A stretch of 64,000 nucleotides of DNA from Mycolicibacterium sp. P1-18 (GCF_008329535.1 NZ_NPKR01000003.1:310001-374000); one strand, 5' to 3'; counted from the stretch's first letter, positions 1 to 7,826 are shown. Numbers and translations: made by a program. Notes: a model not told the origin generated them from the sequence alone.

Positions 1-303
1 AGCGCCGGGATACATGTGCTGGGGTACGTCGACGAATTTGGCCATCTCGGCGGTGACTGGGCCCAGATAGGAATCACCGGTGGCGACGGCGAACGCGGGC
101 AGGTTGCCCAGGTTGAAGTTGGTGAAGTGCTCCACCGACACGGCGATGATGGCATCTGGTCGAAGCGCGTCGATCCTGTTGCGCGCCTCGGCATAGGCAG
201 ATTCCACGTTTCGGCGCTTGTCGGCCTGCGCGCGCTCGGGCCACCCCGTGATACCCGGTGAATGGGAGGCCGTGAAGGCACCCACGATGGTGCTGTTGCT
301 CAT
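1..303 (-). CDS. Extradiol ring-cleavage dioxygenase, large (LigB-type) subunit, partial
   Basis: The gene starts at the ATG at 303 and runs off the left edge, so only the first 101 residues are visible. The visible part reads as a class III (LigB superfamily) extradiol dioxygenase catalytic subunit: an early ASHSPG segment carries the first Fe(II)-ligand-type His, followed by a DAIIAVSVEHFTNF segment with the second conserved His region. The family opens catecholic or hydroxypyridine rings with O2 using non-haem Fe(II). Its ATG overlaps the stop of the small-subunit gene upstream (ATGA), indicating translational coupling. The substrate cannot be read from sequence; the neighbours point to an aromatic or N-heteroaromatic ring. 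Confidence 0.8.
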   Translation of the reverse strand, partial: MSNSTIVGAFTASHSPGITGWPERAQADKRRNVESAYAEARNRIDALRPDAIIAVSVEHFTNFNLGNLPAFAVATGDSYLGPVTAEMAKFVDVPQHMYPGA

Positions 304-551
304 GACATTTCCCCTCTGATCCTGGCGTAGTACTCGGCGCGGTCGATCTCGAGCTGGATGGCGCAGAAGTACAGCAGGTAGGGGTTGACACCCGCTTCGT
401 AGAGGCCCTTGAAGTCCAGTCGCTGCATCATCGAGCGCAGGTCTCCGCTGACACCGTAGGAGTCGAGCACCTGGCCTCCGTCGGCCATGTACGCGTCCTT
501 GACGGCCGCGTTTCGTCGGATGTCCCACAACAGCTTGTGCAAGCTGTACAT
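300..551 (-). CDS. Extradiol dioxygenase small (LigA-type) subunit
   Basis: An 83-residue protein resembling the LigA alpha subunit that caps the active site of two-subunit protocatechuate 4,5-dioxygenase-type enzymes: an all-helical fold with LHKLLWDIRRN near the N terminus and a C-terminal NPYLLYFCAIQLE helix. The reading frame can be extended upstream to 623, but the ATG at 551 has a good ribosome site (AGAAGGGG, six bases away) and gives the normal length of the family. It overlaps the large-subunit gene by four bases, so the two are expected to be made in equal amounts and to form one enzyme. First gene after a 117-bp gap from the hydrolase upstream; probably the same transcript. Confidence 0.82.
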   Translation of the reverse strand: MYSLHKLLWDIRRNAAVKDAYMADGGQVLDSYGVSGDLRSMMQRLDFKGLYEAGVNPYLLYFCAIQLEIDRAEYYARIRGEMS

Positions 552-668
552 CGGTACCCCTTCTAATACGCTGCAACGCAATTGGTTTGGTGTCCCGCAC
601 CGGCCTGCCGCGTTCTCTTTCACGATATGGCGGCAGGCCGGGTCACGGGGTCACCCGCTCGGGTGGAA

Positions 669-1820
669 TCAGGCGTCCAGCTTGTGGACGAACCAGTCAG
701 TCAAGCGGGCGGCGGCAACGGCGAGGTAGTCATAGCTGCAATGCAGCGACCCGGCGGCGTCGTAGACGTCGAAGGTGACGTCGTCGGTGGTGAGTGCGTC
801 GACGAACTTCCGCGCCCCGTCGATGTCCATGATGATGTCGCTGGTGCCGTGCATGACGTAGACCGGGATGTCGATCTTGTCGATGATGCCCTCGAAGGTG
901 AACTCGGCCAGCTTGCGCCGCGCTTCCTCGTCGTCCTTCGACCCCGAAAGCCATTGCAGCTGCTCACGCAGAGGGGGGTAGAACTCGTAGAAGTCGGTGA
1001 GGATGCTCCAGGTGCCACACCATGCGGCGACGGCCTTCACGCGAGGCTCGAAGGCCGCGGCGCGGGGCGCGTAGTACCCGCCGAAGCTCACTCCGGCCAG
1101 ACCGAGGCGGTTCTCGTCGACGTCGTCGCGTCGCTCGATGACGTCCAGAATGGCCTTCACCGGCACTTCGTAGTCGGGGCGGCTGTATAGCTCCTTGAAC
1201 CGCAACGAGCTGCCCCGCCCGGGGGTGTCGACGACCACGAGGTTCATGTCGCGGGCCGGAAACTCGGTTCCACCAAGGAAGTACAGTTCCTCGGCCCAGG
1301 AATCCGCACCGCCGAGGAACAGCACGGTGGCACGGTTCTTCCCGCTGGCGTCGGGCCGGATGAAGTAGCCGTCCATCGTGGTGCCTTCGAACGGGATGCT
1401 GATGCGCTCGATGAGCCCACCGCTGAGTTCCGCGGCCTTCTGGAAGTTGGCGGTCCCTGCGCGGTACGCCTGCTCGCGCCGAGGATCGTTGGAGCTCAGG
1501 AAGAATTCGGAGTGGCGGTAGTAGCTGCACGAGCGGAAGAAGGCCCGTCGGGCGGTCGTGACGTCGCCGGCGTCCAGGGCTGCGGCAGCCGTGGCGGCGA
1601 CTTCTTCTGCCGTCCGGTTCCATTCGCGCTGCCAGACCTCACCGTCGGTGGTGATGTTGCCGATCCGTGCGGCGGTGCGGGCGCATTCGAACAGGTCGGC
1701 GCCGCCGACGGCGACCTGCGCGAGCAACCGCATGGTCTGCAGCGACCAGTCCTCGTCCTGTGGGAACAGCTCGATGATGGAGAGCGCGTCGGACGTGGCC
1801 TCCGTTGCGGCGTGCGTCAT
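669..1820 (-). CDS. Alpha/beta hydrolase, 2,6-dihydropseudooxynicotine hydrolase / FrsA-like
   Basis: 383 residues. An N-terminal helical region of about 135 residues precedes an alpha/beta hydrolase core. The nucleophile elbow is GVSFGG (Ser245), the acid is in HGTSDI (Asp328) and the catalytic His in SLHCSYD (His360). This two-part architecture is that of 2,6-dihydropseudooxynicotine hydrolase, which cleaves a C-C bond in nicotine breakdown, and of related FrsA/DUF1100 hydrolases. The start at 1820 is chosen because GAAAGGAAAA lies just upstream; an in-frame start at 1865 is possible but lacks this. Next to a ring-cleavage dioxygenase it may process the ring-opened product or remove a side chain. 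Exact substrate unknown. Confidence 0.72.
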   Translation of the reverse strand: MTHAATEATSDALSIIELFPQDEDWSLQTMRLLAQVAVGGADLFECARTAARIGNITTDGEVWQREWNRTAEEVAATAAAALDAGDVTTARRAFFRSCSYYRHSEFFLSSNDPRREQAYRAGTANFQKAAELSGGLIERISIPFEGTTMDGYFIRPDASGKNRATVLFLGGADSWAEELYFLGGTEFPARDMNLVVVDTPGRGSSLRFKELYSRPDYEVPVKAILDVIERRDDVDENRLGLAGVSFGGYYAPRAAAFEPRVKAVAAWCGTWSILTDFYEFYPPLREQLQWLSGSKDDEEARRKLAEFTFEGIIDKIDIPVYVMHGTSDIIMDIDGARKFVDALTTDDVTFDVYDAAGSLHCSYDYLAVAAARLTDWFVHKLDA

Positions 1821-1868
1821 ATCGTTTTTCCTTTCATGGTGGGTGCTACTGGGTACCGGGTTCATTGC

Positions 1869-3062
1869 TCAAGCCGTGCAGGCGACGTCGGCCCATGCGG
1901 CCGATTGATCAAGCGCGGTCCGGTATTTGGCGAGCTTTCGGGGGGCGTTGACGCACACCGCGCCGCGAAGCTTGCCGTGCCTGCCGAACAAGGCGACCAA
2001 GGTCTTGTCGTCCTGTTGTTCGACGACGACGTCGTCGTCAGGGGCGGCACGGCCGACGAATCGAAGTTTGGCGCCGAACTGGTCGGTCCAGAAGTACGGG
2101 ATGGAGGAGAACGCGGTCCGGTCGCCCAGCAGCCGACCCGCGCTGTGGCGGCCCTGTTCGACCGCATTCGTCCAGTGCTCGACGCGCATCGTCTGGTCGA
2201 AGGTGGCGTTGTGCCAGATCGCGAGATCGCCGGCGGCGACGACCCCGGGTACAGAGGTGCTCAGGTCGGGCTGACAGACGACCCCGCAGTCGGTGTCCAC
2301 GCCCGAGCCAGCCAGCCAGTCAACGGCCGGGCGGCCACCGATGCCTGCCACGATAAGGTCGGCGGGCAGGCGTTCGCCGTCGGTGAAGGTCACCTCGGCT
2401 CCCGCGCCGCGTCGCTCGACGCGCGCGACCGACGTCGAACAGCGGACGTCGACCCCGTGGCGGGCGTGCAGCGCGGTGAACCAGTGCCCGATGGCGTCGC
2501 CGAACACTCGGCTCAGCGGTGCGGCCGCGACGTCGACGACTGTGACGGTGGCGCCGAGTTTCGTTGCCGTCGCAGCGACTTCGAGGCCGATGAAGCCGGC
2601 GCCGATCACCACGACGCGAGTCCCGGGCAGCAAGCGCTCCCGCAAGCGCGCAGCGTCGGTGACCGTGCGCAGGGTGTGAACGAGATCCCCGGTGCCCTCA
2701 CCAAGAATTTCGGCCGGAAGTCGTCTGGCTTCACAGCCGGTAGCAACGATCAGTCCGTCGTAGGGGTGGGTATTCCCCCGGTCGTCGCTGATGAGTTTGG
2801 CCGCGGAGTCGACGGCCGTTACCGCGGAACCGAGATGCAGGTCGACACCGTGGTCGACATACCAGCCCGGTTCGTGCAATGCCAGTGACTCAGCACTCGA
2901 GTCGGGTGCCTCCAGGGCATCCTTGGACAGCGGTGGCCGGGTGTAAGGCATCTCGTCTTCGGTGCCGAACAAGTGCACCTCGCCCTGAAATCCCCTGTCG
3001 CGCAGCCCTGCCGCGGCGTTGACCCCGGCCAGCGAGGCGCCGACAATGAGCGCACGCCTCAC
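1869..3062 (-). CDS. FAD/NAD-dependent ferredoxin reductase
   Basis: 397 residues, a typical length for the rubredoxin/putidaredoxin-reductase type family. An N-terminal FAD-binding Rossmann motif (ALIVGASLAG) and a central NAD-binding motif (VVVIGAGFIG) are present, followed by the GIGGRP and AAGDLA segments that contact FAD. It would move electrons from NAD(P)H to the ferredoxin encoded directly upstream. Translation starts at GTG 3062, which overlaps the ferredoxin stop codon (GTGA); the longer frame to 3104 is an artefact. The pair must serve an oxygenase (P450 or Rieske type) that is not in this window, probably to the left. Confidence 0.9.
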   Translation of the reverse strand: MRRALIVGASLAGVNAAAGLRDRGFQGEVHLFGTEDEMPYTRPPLSKDALEAPDSSAESLALHEPGWYVDHGVDLHLGSAVTAVDSAAKLISDDRGNTHPYDGLIVATGCEARRLPAEILGEGTGDLVHTLRTVTDAARLRERLLPGTRVVVIGAGFIGLEVAATATKLGATVTVVDVAAAPLSRVFGDAIGHWFTALHARHGVDVRCSTSVARVERRGAGAEVTFTDGERLPADLIVAGIGGRPAVDWLAGSGVDTDCGVVCQPDLSTSVPGVVAAGDLAIWHNATFDQTMRVEHWTNAVEQGRHSAGRLLGDRTAFSSIPYFWTDQFGAKLRFVGRAAPDDDVVVEQQDDKTLVALFGRHGKLRGAVCVNAPRKLAKYRTALDQSAAWADVACTA

Positions 3063-3268
3063 GCTGGGAGTTCCTGAATCGAAATGGCCTGCGCCGGACA
3101 ACATCTGGCCGACGCCTCGGCGCGGTCTCGCAGCGCGTCGTCCGGTTCACTGATCAGGAGAACGGCGCGGTCGTCCTCGTCGTCGAAGTCCCAGAGCGCG
3201 GGCGCCTCGATGAGGCAGTTGGCATAGCCCTGGCACTTGTCGACGTCGAGATGGAGGCGAAATCCCAT
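3059..3268 (-). CDS. Ferredoxin, [3Fe-4S]-type P450/oxygenase partner
   Basis: 69 residues. Cysteines occur as C12-x5-C18 (KCQGYANC) with Tyr15 in the slot that normally holds a cluster ligand, and C57-C58-Pro (CCPAQAI) near the end. This is the single-cluster actinobacterial ferredoxin pattern, where a missing central Cys usually means a [3Fe-4S] or unusual [4Fe-4S] cluster. These small ferredoxins feed cytochrome P450s and some Rieske oxygenases. It overlaps the reductase by four bases and follows the amidohydrolase by 23 bases. No P450 or Rieske subunit is encoded in the window. Confidence 0.88.
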   Translation of the reverse strand: MGFRLHLDVDKCQGYANCLIEAPALWDFDDEDDRAVLLISEPDDALRDRAEASARCCPAQAISIQELPA

Positions 3269-3291
3269 GATGAGTCCTGACCTGTGGTCTG

Positions 3292-4491
3292 TTAGTGGCC
3301 GGCGGAGGCGAGGTGGGGCATCTCCGGTGAGACGCTCGCCAAGCGGGCGGCCCGGGGAGTGTTCCGGCTCGTGAGGTTGCGCAGGACGCCGGCGGTGACC
3401 ACGGCGGTGATGCCGGGGATGTCGCCGATGCTCAGCGCGCCGAGTGCGTCCGGCTTGCCGGAACCCCACGGTGCGTCGAGAACCACGAGATCGGCTGCCG
3501 CGCCGACCCGGAGGAAGCCGGAATCAAGCCCCCACGTTCGGGCATTGTTACCGGTGGCCGCCGCCCACAGTTTCGCCGGGTCGATGCCCGAGAACGACGC
3601 CAGTTCGGCGATCGTCTTGATGACACCCAGCGGCATGACACCAGTACCAGTGGGAGTGTCCGACCCAATCACGATCCGGTGAAACTTGCCGTCCGCGTCG
3701 ACCTTTTGCAATATCCGCAGCGACGACTGCAGATTCCCGGCCTGCACCAGCTGCAAGGCCATCTCGGTTTCGTCGATGATCTTGTCCACTCCCGCGGCAG
3801 GAAGCGACGTCGGACCACCGTTGATGTGCCCGCATACGTCCGGAGCCAGGTACAGCAGGTGCTCGGGCGTGATGGGCTTGCTGCCCGGGATGCTTGCGCC
3901 ACCGGAATGACACATCACGGTGATTCCGTGTTGCTGTGCCCAGCGGACTTGGTCGTAGCCGTCGGCGGGATCCTCGTAGAGCCCGAATCCGAATTTGGCC
4001 AGATGAATCCCGGCGTGTTGCAGATCCGCGAAATCCTGCTCGGTCAGGGACGGCTCAAGCACGACCGCACCGGCGTGGACGGTCATACCGCCGGGGTGGA
4101 AGTTGCGAAAGCAGGACATCGCGGCGATGGCAAGCGCCTTCACGCCGATCGCGTCATGAGGGCGTCCCTGGGCGTGGATCTCGCCGGGTGAGACGACGCT
4201 GGTGATGCCGCCGTGAACGTAGCTGGCCAAGAAGTCGACCGTCTTCTGCCGGGGCGTGTAGTCGCCGAGCACCACGTGGCAGTGAGAGTCGATCAGACCG
4301 GGCGCAATCGTGGTGCCGTTGGCGTCGATGGTGACCTCGGCGGCGCCAACCTGCGCTTCGAGGTCTTCGCGCTTGCCAACCGCGACGACGATTCCCTCGT
4401 CGGCGATCACGGTGTCCGCCCCGTCGACTAAGGGATGTTGGTAATCGCCGGAGAGGACCGTGGCGGCGTTGGTGATGGCCAGCGTCGACAT
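3292..4491 (-). CDS. Amidohydrolase, enamidase-like
   Basis: 399 residues with an amidohydrolase-superfamily fold: an N-terminal beta sandwich, a GLIDSHCHVVLG metal site (HxH), an MCHSGG segment, HINGGPTSLP, and the late GSDTPTGTGVMPLG with the catalytic Asp. The general arrangement recalls enamidase, which opens the reduced pyridine ring of 6-oxotetrahydronicotinate, and other cyclic-amide hydrolases. This resemblance is from family recall and is not proof of substrate. Its ATG shares one base with the stop of the upstream gene (TGATG). With a ring-cleavage dioxygenase and a C-C/C-N hydrolase nearby, a role in N-heterocycle catabolism is the best guess. Confidence 0.72.
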   Translation of the reverse strand: MSTLAITNAATVLSGDYQHPLVDGADTVIADEGIVVAVGKREDLEAQVGAAEVTIDANGTTIAPGLIDSHCHVVLGDYTPRQKTVDFLASYVHGGITSVVSPGEIHAQGRPHDAIGVKALAIAAMSCFRNFHPGGMTVHAGAVVLEPSLTEQDFADLQHAGIHLAKFGFGLYEDPADGYDQVRWAQQHGITVMCHSGGASIPGSKPITPEHLLYLAPDVCGHINGGPTSLPAAGVDKIIDETEMALQLVQAGNLQSSLRILQKVDADGKFHRIVIGSDTPTGTGVMPLGVIKTIAELASFSGIDPAKLWAAATGNNARTWGLDSGFLRVGAAADLVVLDAPWGSGKPDALGALSIGDIPGITAVVTAGVLRNLTSRNTPRAARLASVSPEMPHLASAGH

Positions 4492-5072
4492 CAGCCGACC
4501 CGCTTTGCGAGTGCTTCGTCACGCGTCATTCCGCCGACCCGGGCGTTGATCCTGCCCCGGTTGGACACCGCGGCGATGACGACCAGTTCGTCAGGATGCG
4601 GCGCGTCGGGAATGTGGACCGTCACGGCGTCGTAGTGACTGCGGACCCAGACCTCGTCCTTGAACGCCAGGGGGACGTCGATGACCGCGTCGACCCCAGA
4701 GGGCTTGGTAACCGACGTGATCCACGCCTCGCCGCCGCCGATGGCGTCGCGGAAGGCGTTGCCGAACACCGAGGTCACCGCTGCGTTGACGTGCTCCTGC
4801 TCACCGGCGAAGCCGACGAGGCCTGCCTTGCCGTAACTCTGCGCGGGTGAACCAAGTAATTCGATTGCACGCGTGCCGATCTCAGCGGCGATCGCAGCGG
4901 ATCCATCGACGATCTCGGACAGGTCGTCGACGTACCCCAGGCCAGCGTAGGGATTCCTCACCACCGCGCTCACCACGACCTTGCGCAGTACGCCGTCTCC
5001 GTCGGCGCGGCCTGCAACGCTGCGGACATCCTCCACGTGCGCAAGGATTTTGCGTACCTCAAGCGAACTCAC
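4491..5072 (-). CDS. AA_synth (amino acid synthesis, DUF1185) family protein
   Basis: 193 residues. The sequence matches my memory of the AA_synth family, alpha/beta proteins of roughly this length whose biochemical role is poorly defined: RKILAHVEDV start, then KVVVSAVVRNPYAG, and a SVFGNAFRDAIGGGEAWI core. GTG at 5072 is chosen because GAGGAGA lies six bases upstream; a TTG at 5093 has no such site. Members are often found in catabolic operons beside amidohydrolases, as here. It may bind or process a catabolic intermediate, but no reaction can be assigned. Confidence 0.7.
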   Translation of the reverse strand: MSSLEVRKILAHVEDVRSVAGRADGDGVLRKVVVSAVVRNPYAGLGYVDDLSEIVDGSAAIAAEIGTRAIELLGSPAQSYGKAGLVGFAGEQEHVNAAVTSVFGNAFRDAIGGGEAWITSVTKPSGVDAVIDVPLAFKDEVWVRSHYDAVTVHIPDAPHPDELVVIAAVSNRGRINARVGGMTRDEALAKRVG

Positions 5073-5161
5073 GTTGTCTCCTCGGCTGGTCAAGTACCGC
5101 CATCTCGGCGTCGCTCTTGACGGTATTGCCGGCCAAGACGTTCGACCATCACCCGGAAGGG

Positions 5162-5371
5162 TTACTTCTGAACTTCGGAGTCACCAGCATCTTTACGGGG
5201 CGCCAAATCATCAGGGCTGTAACCCATTTCATGCAACGACACACCCCATGCGAGTGCCATGGCCAGGTTCGCGGGCAGCGACTTCGGCGCAGGACCATCA
5301 ACTCCGTCGACGGGTGTGTCCGCGCCCATCTCGTCGGCCGCGATGCGTCGCCACGGCCGAAGCCAACTCAC
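5162..5371 (-). CDS. Small hypothetical protein at head of catabolic operon
   Basis: A possible 69-residue protein starting at GTG 5371 with GGAGAG a few bases upstream, ending 89 bases before the AA_synth gene on the same strand. The second half (LPANLAMALAWGVSLHEMGY, then SPDDLAP and a charged tail) has normal protein-like composition, whereas the first half is Arg/Trp rich. I do not recognise it. It could be a genuine small first gene of the operon or the end of a decayed gene; the ORF is short and codon evidence is thin. Confidence 0.35.
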   Translation of the reverse strand: MSWLRPWRRIAADEMGADTPVDGVDGPAPKSLPANLAMALAWGVSLHEMGYSPDDLAPRKDAGDSEVQK

Positions 5372-5640
5372 GACTCTCCGTTGTCATGTAGAGGCCCCAT
5401 ACCGCCAGCATCGACCCCACACACGGCACTCGCCATAGCCGCGGGTGAAGTTCCGTAGATCTACTGACTCCTGACGGCAGTCCAGGCGGCCGGAGTTGCT
5501 CAAAGCTCCTCGACGATGTCGCGCGGCGAACGCCTCGCGCGGCAAGCGCCTAAAAGCCGATCACCACCAGCGCTGCATGGTCGGCACCAAGATGAAGCCG
5601 TATCCGTCGTACCGCGGCGCTCCCTCGGTCAAACGGATGA

Positions 5641-5719
5641 AATTCTCACTTTCATGTCCAATTGGACATCAGGTGGACATTTCAGTTGAGAACTGGACAT
5701 AAAACTTGAGAAGCCACAA
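5641..5719 (+). repeat. 79-bp direct repeat, left copy
   Basis: This segment matches 16001-16079 at 75 of 79 positions in the same orientation, and the first 40 bases are identical. It contains a perfect 16-bp palindrome (ATGTCCAATTGGACAT, 5653-5668) and several copies of the unit TTCTCA-N6/7-TGTCCA in both orientations. Such multiple short repeats resemble the ends of IS21-type insertion sequences, but no transposase is present. Together with the right copy it brackets a 10.3-kb transporter/dehydrogenase module. Confidence 0.9.
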
Positions 5720-5736
5720 GCTATGTGGCTTCTCAA
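5706..5736. repeat. Inverted repeat, 13-bp arms, 5-base loop
   Basis: TTGAGAAGCCACA (5706-5718) and its exact complement TGTGGCTTCTCAA (5724-5736) are separated by AGCTA. The left arm is the end of the 79-bp repeat, so the right arm looks like a second element end facing it head to head. Two relict insertion-element ends abutting is the simplest reading; a transcription terminator is an alternative. Confidence 0.75.
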
Positions 5737-5826
5737 ACTTCGTGTCCACTCGCGTCTCCCTGAACTGCGACGATGAAAATGTTCTCAGGCGTTGTCCACA
5801 TCGAGAATTCTCACTTTCATGTCCAC
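5724..5826. repeat. Degenerate insertion-element end with TTCTCA-TGTCCA units
   Basis: Three spaced units of the form TTCTCA-N5/7-TGTCCA occur here: 5730-5748, 5782-5798 and 5808-5825. The last lies in a 20-bp exact copy (5806-5825) of the start of the 79-bp repeat (5641-5660). Reiterated binding units at a terminus are characteristic of IS21-like elements. No open reading frame resembling IstA or IstB is present, so this is a relict or a non-autonomous piece. Confidence 0.6.
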
Positions 5827-6821
5827 TCGTCCAGGGACGCGAACTGACCTCGTGCCGCGCTCAATTCGCCCTCACGGACCCTCACAAGGGATATCGTCAC
5901 GTGACGGCAAAAAGTATCTACGCCCGGCTCGGCAGACTGAACCCGTTCCGCAGCAACGGACTTCGCGCCCTCTTGATGGATAATTACCATTATCCATGAA
6001 ATGACGGCGGGCGCCGACACCTCGCCCGCTGCAAGGGGCGAATCAGCCTCGCAACGTTGAGCCCTCAACCTCCGTTCAAGTCCGACCCACTTCAACCTCG
6101 CCGTGGAGCGACACCACACTGCGCATGTGGTCGTCCATGCGCGCCGATCCGACATTGAGCGCGCGGCGGCTTCCGAGGTAGGTCCGAACGTCTTGCGCAG
6201 GTCGCTTCAGTCCGTGTCCGCTTCGGCCTGGCTCACTGCTGCCGCGAGGTGCCTGTTTCAGAGGGCCCGGGGCCAGCAGGACATAGTCACACCATCGAGG
6301 TGTGCCTCCGGCATGGTCGTCGTGGTTGTGAACGCCTCTCGCGGCGTCGGCCAGTCAGACCGGCTCGCTAACGCTCAAACTAGGACGCTCGCAACTCGAC
6401 TGCGGTCAATCCGACCTCGTCGGAGGTGGACGCCGGCCTGCGGGCCAACACCGGCTTGAGCATCCTCCGGCGAGGACATCGCCGGCGCCAATCCACAGGT
6501 GCCGATCAAGAAGCTTCTGCAACAGCTCTGGCGGCGCAGCGCCATCCTCCGCCACCCCGGGCACACTTACGAGACCGACAATCTGCTCGCCATTCCACGA
6601 AGCTCGCGTCGGCGCCAATGGGCCCCCGACGCGGCGCCCGTCTGGCTTTCCCGTGATCAGGGGTGAGGTGTTCGGGCGGCGGTGAACGGTACGATGAACA
6701 CGCTTTGTTCGGCTCTAAGGATGGAACGGCCCGCAGAACTCGGAGGCAGGCTTTCTTCACCGCTGGCGTGCCATTTTCCCTGCGGCACTGAGGAGTTCCT
6801 CGTCCAGCCCGGAAACAATCG
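5827..6821. other. Gene-poor stretch, no convincing gene
   Basis: About 1 kb between the relict repeat and the epoxide-hydrolase-like gene. Base composition is less GC-rich than the flanks. Several short reading frames exist but none has a good ribosome site, normal amino acid composition over its whole length, or a recognised family. A 30-residue protein-like stretch on the minus strand (about 6470-6590) with an AAPPELLQKLLDRHLW segment may be a fragment of a lost gene. An AT-rich palindrome lies at 5976-5997. Confidence 0.5.
5976..5997. promoter_or_regulatory. AT-rich perfect inverted repeat, possible operator or terminator
   Basis: ATGGATAAT (5976-5984) and ATTATCCAT (5989-5997) are perfect complements around TACC. 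A 22-bp AT-rich dyad is unusual in this GC-rich background. It could be the operator of a GntR/TetR-type regulator or a weak terminator at the end of the minus-strand operon that ends at 6822. No assignable promoter is visible next to it. Confidence 0.4.
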
Positions 6822-7826
6822 CTAGCGTTCCTTCTGCGTTGACTCGGAGGTCTCGTTCCAGAACTCCAGTATGACCTCGACGAGGTCTTCGGGGCATTCC
6901 TCCGGTAAGTGGTGGCCGATTCCCTCGAATACGACGTTTCGGACGTCGGTGGAGAACTGGGTCATCGTGCGAAAGAGGTTGTCTGCGTCGGCGTCTGCGC
7001 CGCCCACGGTGAGGATTGGTAGGTCGAGCTGGATTTTGCAGCGCTCGCGGCTGGCGGCGCGGCCGGCGTCGCTGAAAACTTCGCGGTAGTAGTTGAGTCC
7101 GCTGCGCACTGCGCCGGGCTTGGAGAAGACACGCAGGTATTCCTCGAAGGCGTCGGCGTCGATGGTCCAGGTGCGTGTCATCTTCGCGGGGCCAAAAAAC
7201 CAGGTCAAGAATTCTCGTTCTCGGCCGTGGATAAGCGCCTCGGGTAGTCCTTCGACGCGGTTGAATCCGAAGTGCCATGAGCGTTCGTTGCGCTTCTCCC
7301 CTGGGTAGTCGGCGGGGGGCGCGGGTGAGACTCCAGGGATGGTGGCGTCGGTGATGGCCAACCTGCGGACATCGCGTGGGTAGGTGGCGACGTGGGCGTG
7401 GGCGATCCAGCTGCCGACGTCGTGGGACACGATGTCGAGGCCACCGTCACCGACGAGATCGAGCGCATGGACGAAGGTGTGGAGGTCCTCGGCACCAGTG
7501 CCGAGGTCGTAGCCGCTGACGGGCATGTCGCTGTCGCCGAAACCTCGCGGGTCGACGGCGTAAACGCGCCTGCCTGCGTTGACCAGCAGGGGTATGACGA
7601 ATCGCCAGGCGTACCAGCTCTGAGGCCACCCGGGGATGAGCAGGACAGGCTCGCCTTCTCCGGCCACCACGTAGTGCAGGCGTGTTCCGTCGGCTACCGG
7701 GACGAGACCGTGCTCCAAACCGGGGATTTTGAAGGTGGGCCGACTTGCGGTGGGCGCCGGGTATGGAGCACTAGCGGCCCATGCTGGCTTGTTCTGGGGG
7801 CTTCTGGTGGCGGGATGAAGTGACAT
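6822..7826 (-). CDS. Epoxide hydrolase / haloacid-dehalogenase-like alpha/beta hydrolase
   Basis: 334 residues. Features of the Asp-nucleophile alpha/beta hydrolases (epoxide hydrolases, fluoroacetate and haloalkane dehalogenases): oxyanion motif LLIPGWPQSWYAWR, RGFGDSD, the nucleophile Asp in IVSHDVGSW, a Trp-rich cap region, and a late GIGHHLPEE segment carrying the catalytic His. It would hydrolyse an epoxide, halide or ester in the cytoplasm. The start at 7826 has GGAAAGGATT directly upstream; the frame to 8033 runs into the GntR gene. Last gene of the seven-gene operon, 74 bp after the GntR gene. A link to sugar catabolism is not obvious. Confidence 0.78.
   Translation of the reverse strand: MSLHPATRSPQNKPAWAASAPYPAPTASRPTFKIPGLEHGLVPVADGTRLHYVVAGEGEPVLLIPGWPQSWYAWRFVIPLLVNAGRRVYAVDPRGFGDSDMPVSGYDLGTGAEDLHTFVHALDLVGDGGLDIVSHDVGSWIAHAHVATYPRDVRRLAITDATIPGVSPAPPADYPGEKRNERSWHFGFNRVEGLPEALIHGREREFLTWFFGPAKMTRTWTIDADAFEEYLRVFSKPGAVRSGLNYYREVFSDAGRAASRERCKIQLDLPILTVGGADADADNLFRTMTQFSTDVRNVVFEGIGHHLPEECPEDLVEVILEFWNETSESTQKER

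Noticed and set aside
6406..6618. Minus-strand frame with an AAPPELLQKLLDRHLW segment
   Set aside because: Only about 30 residues are protein-like; the rest is Arg/Cys/Pro-rich, no start signal. Mentioned as a possible fragment, not called as a gene.
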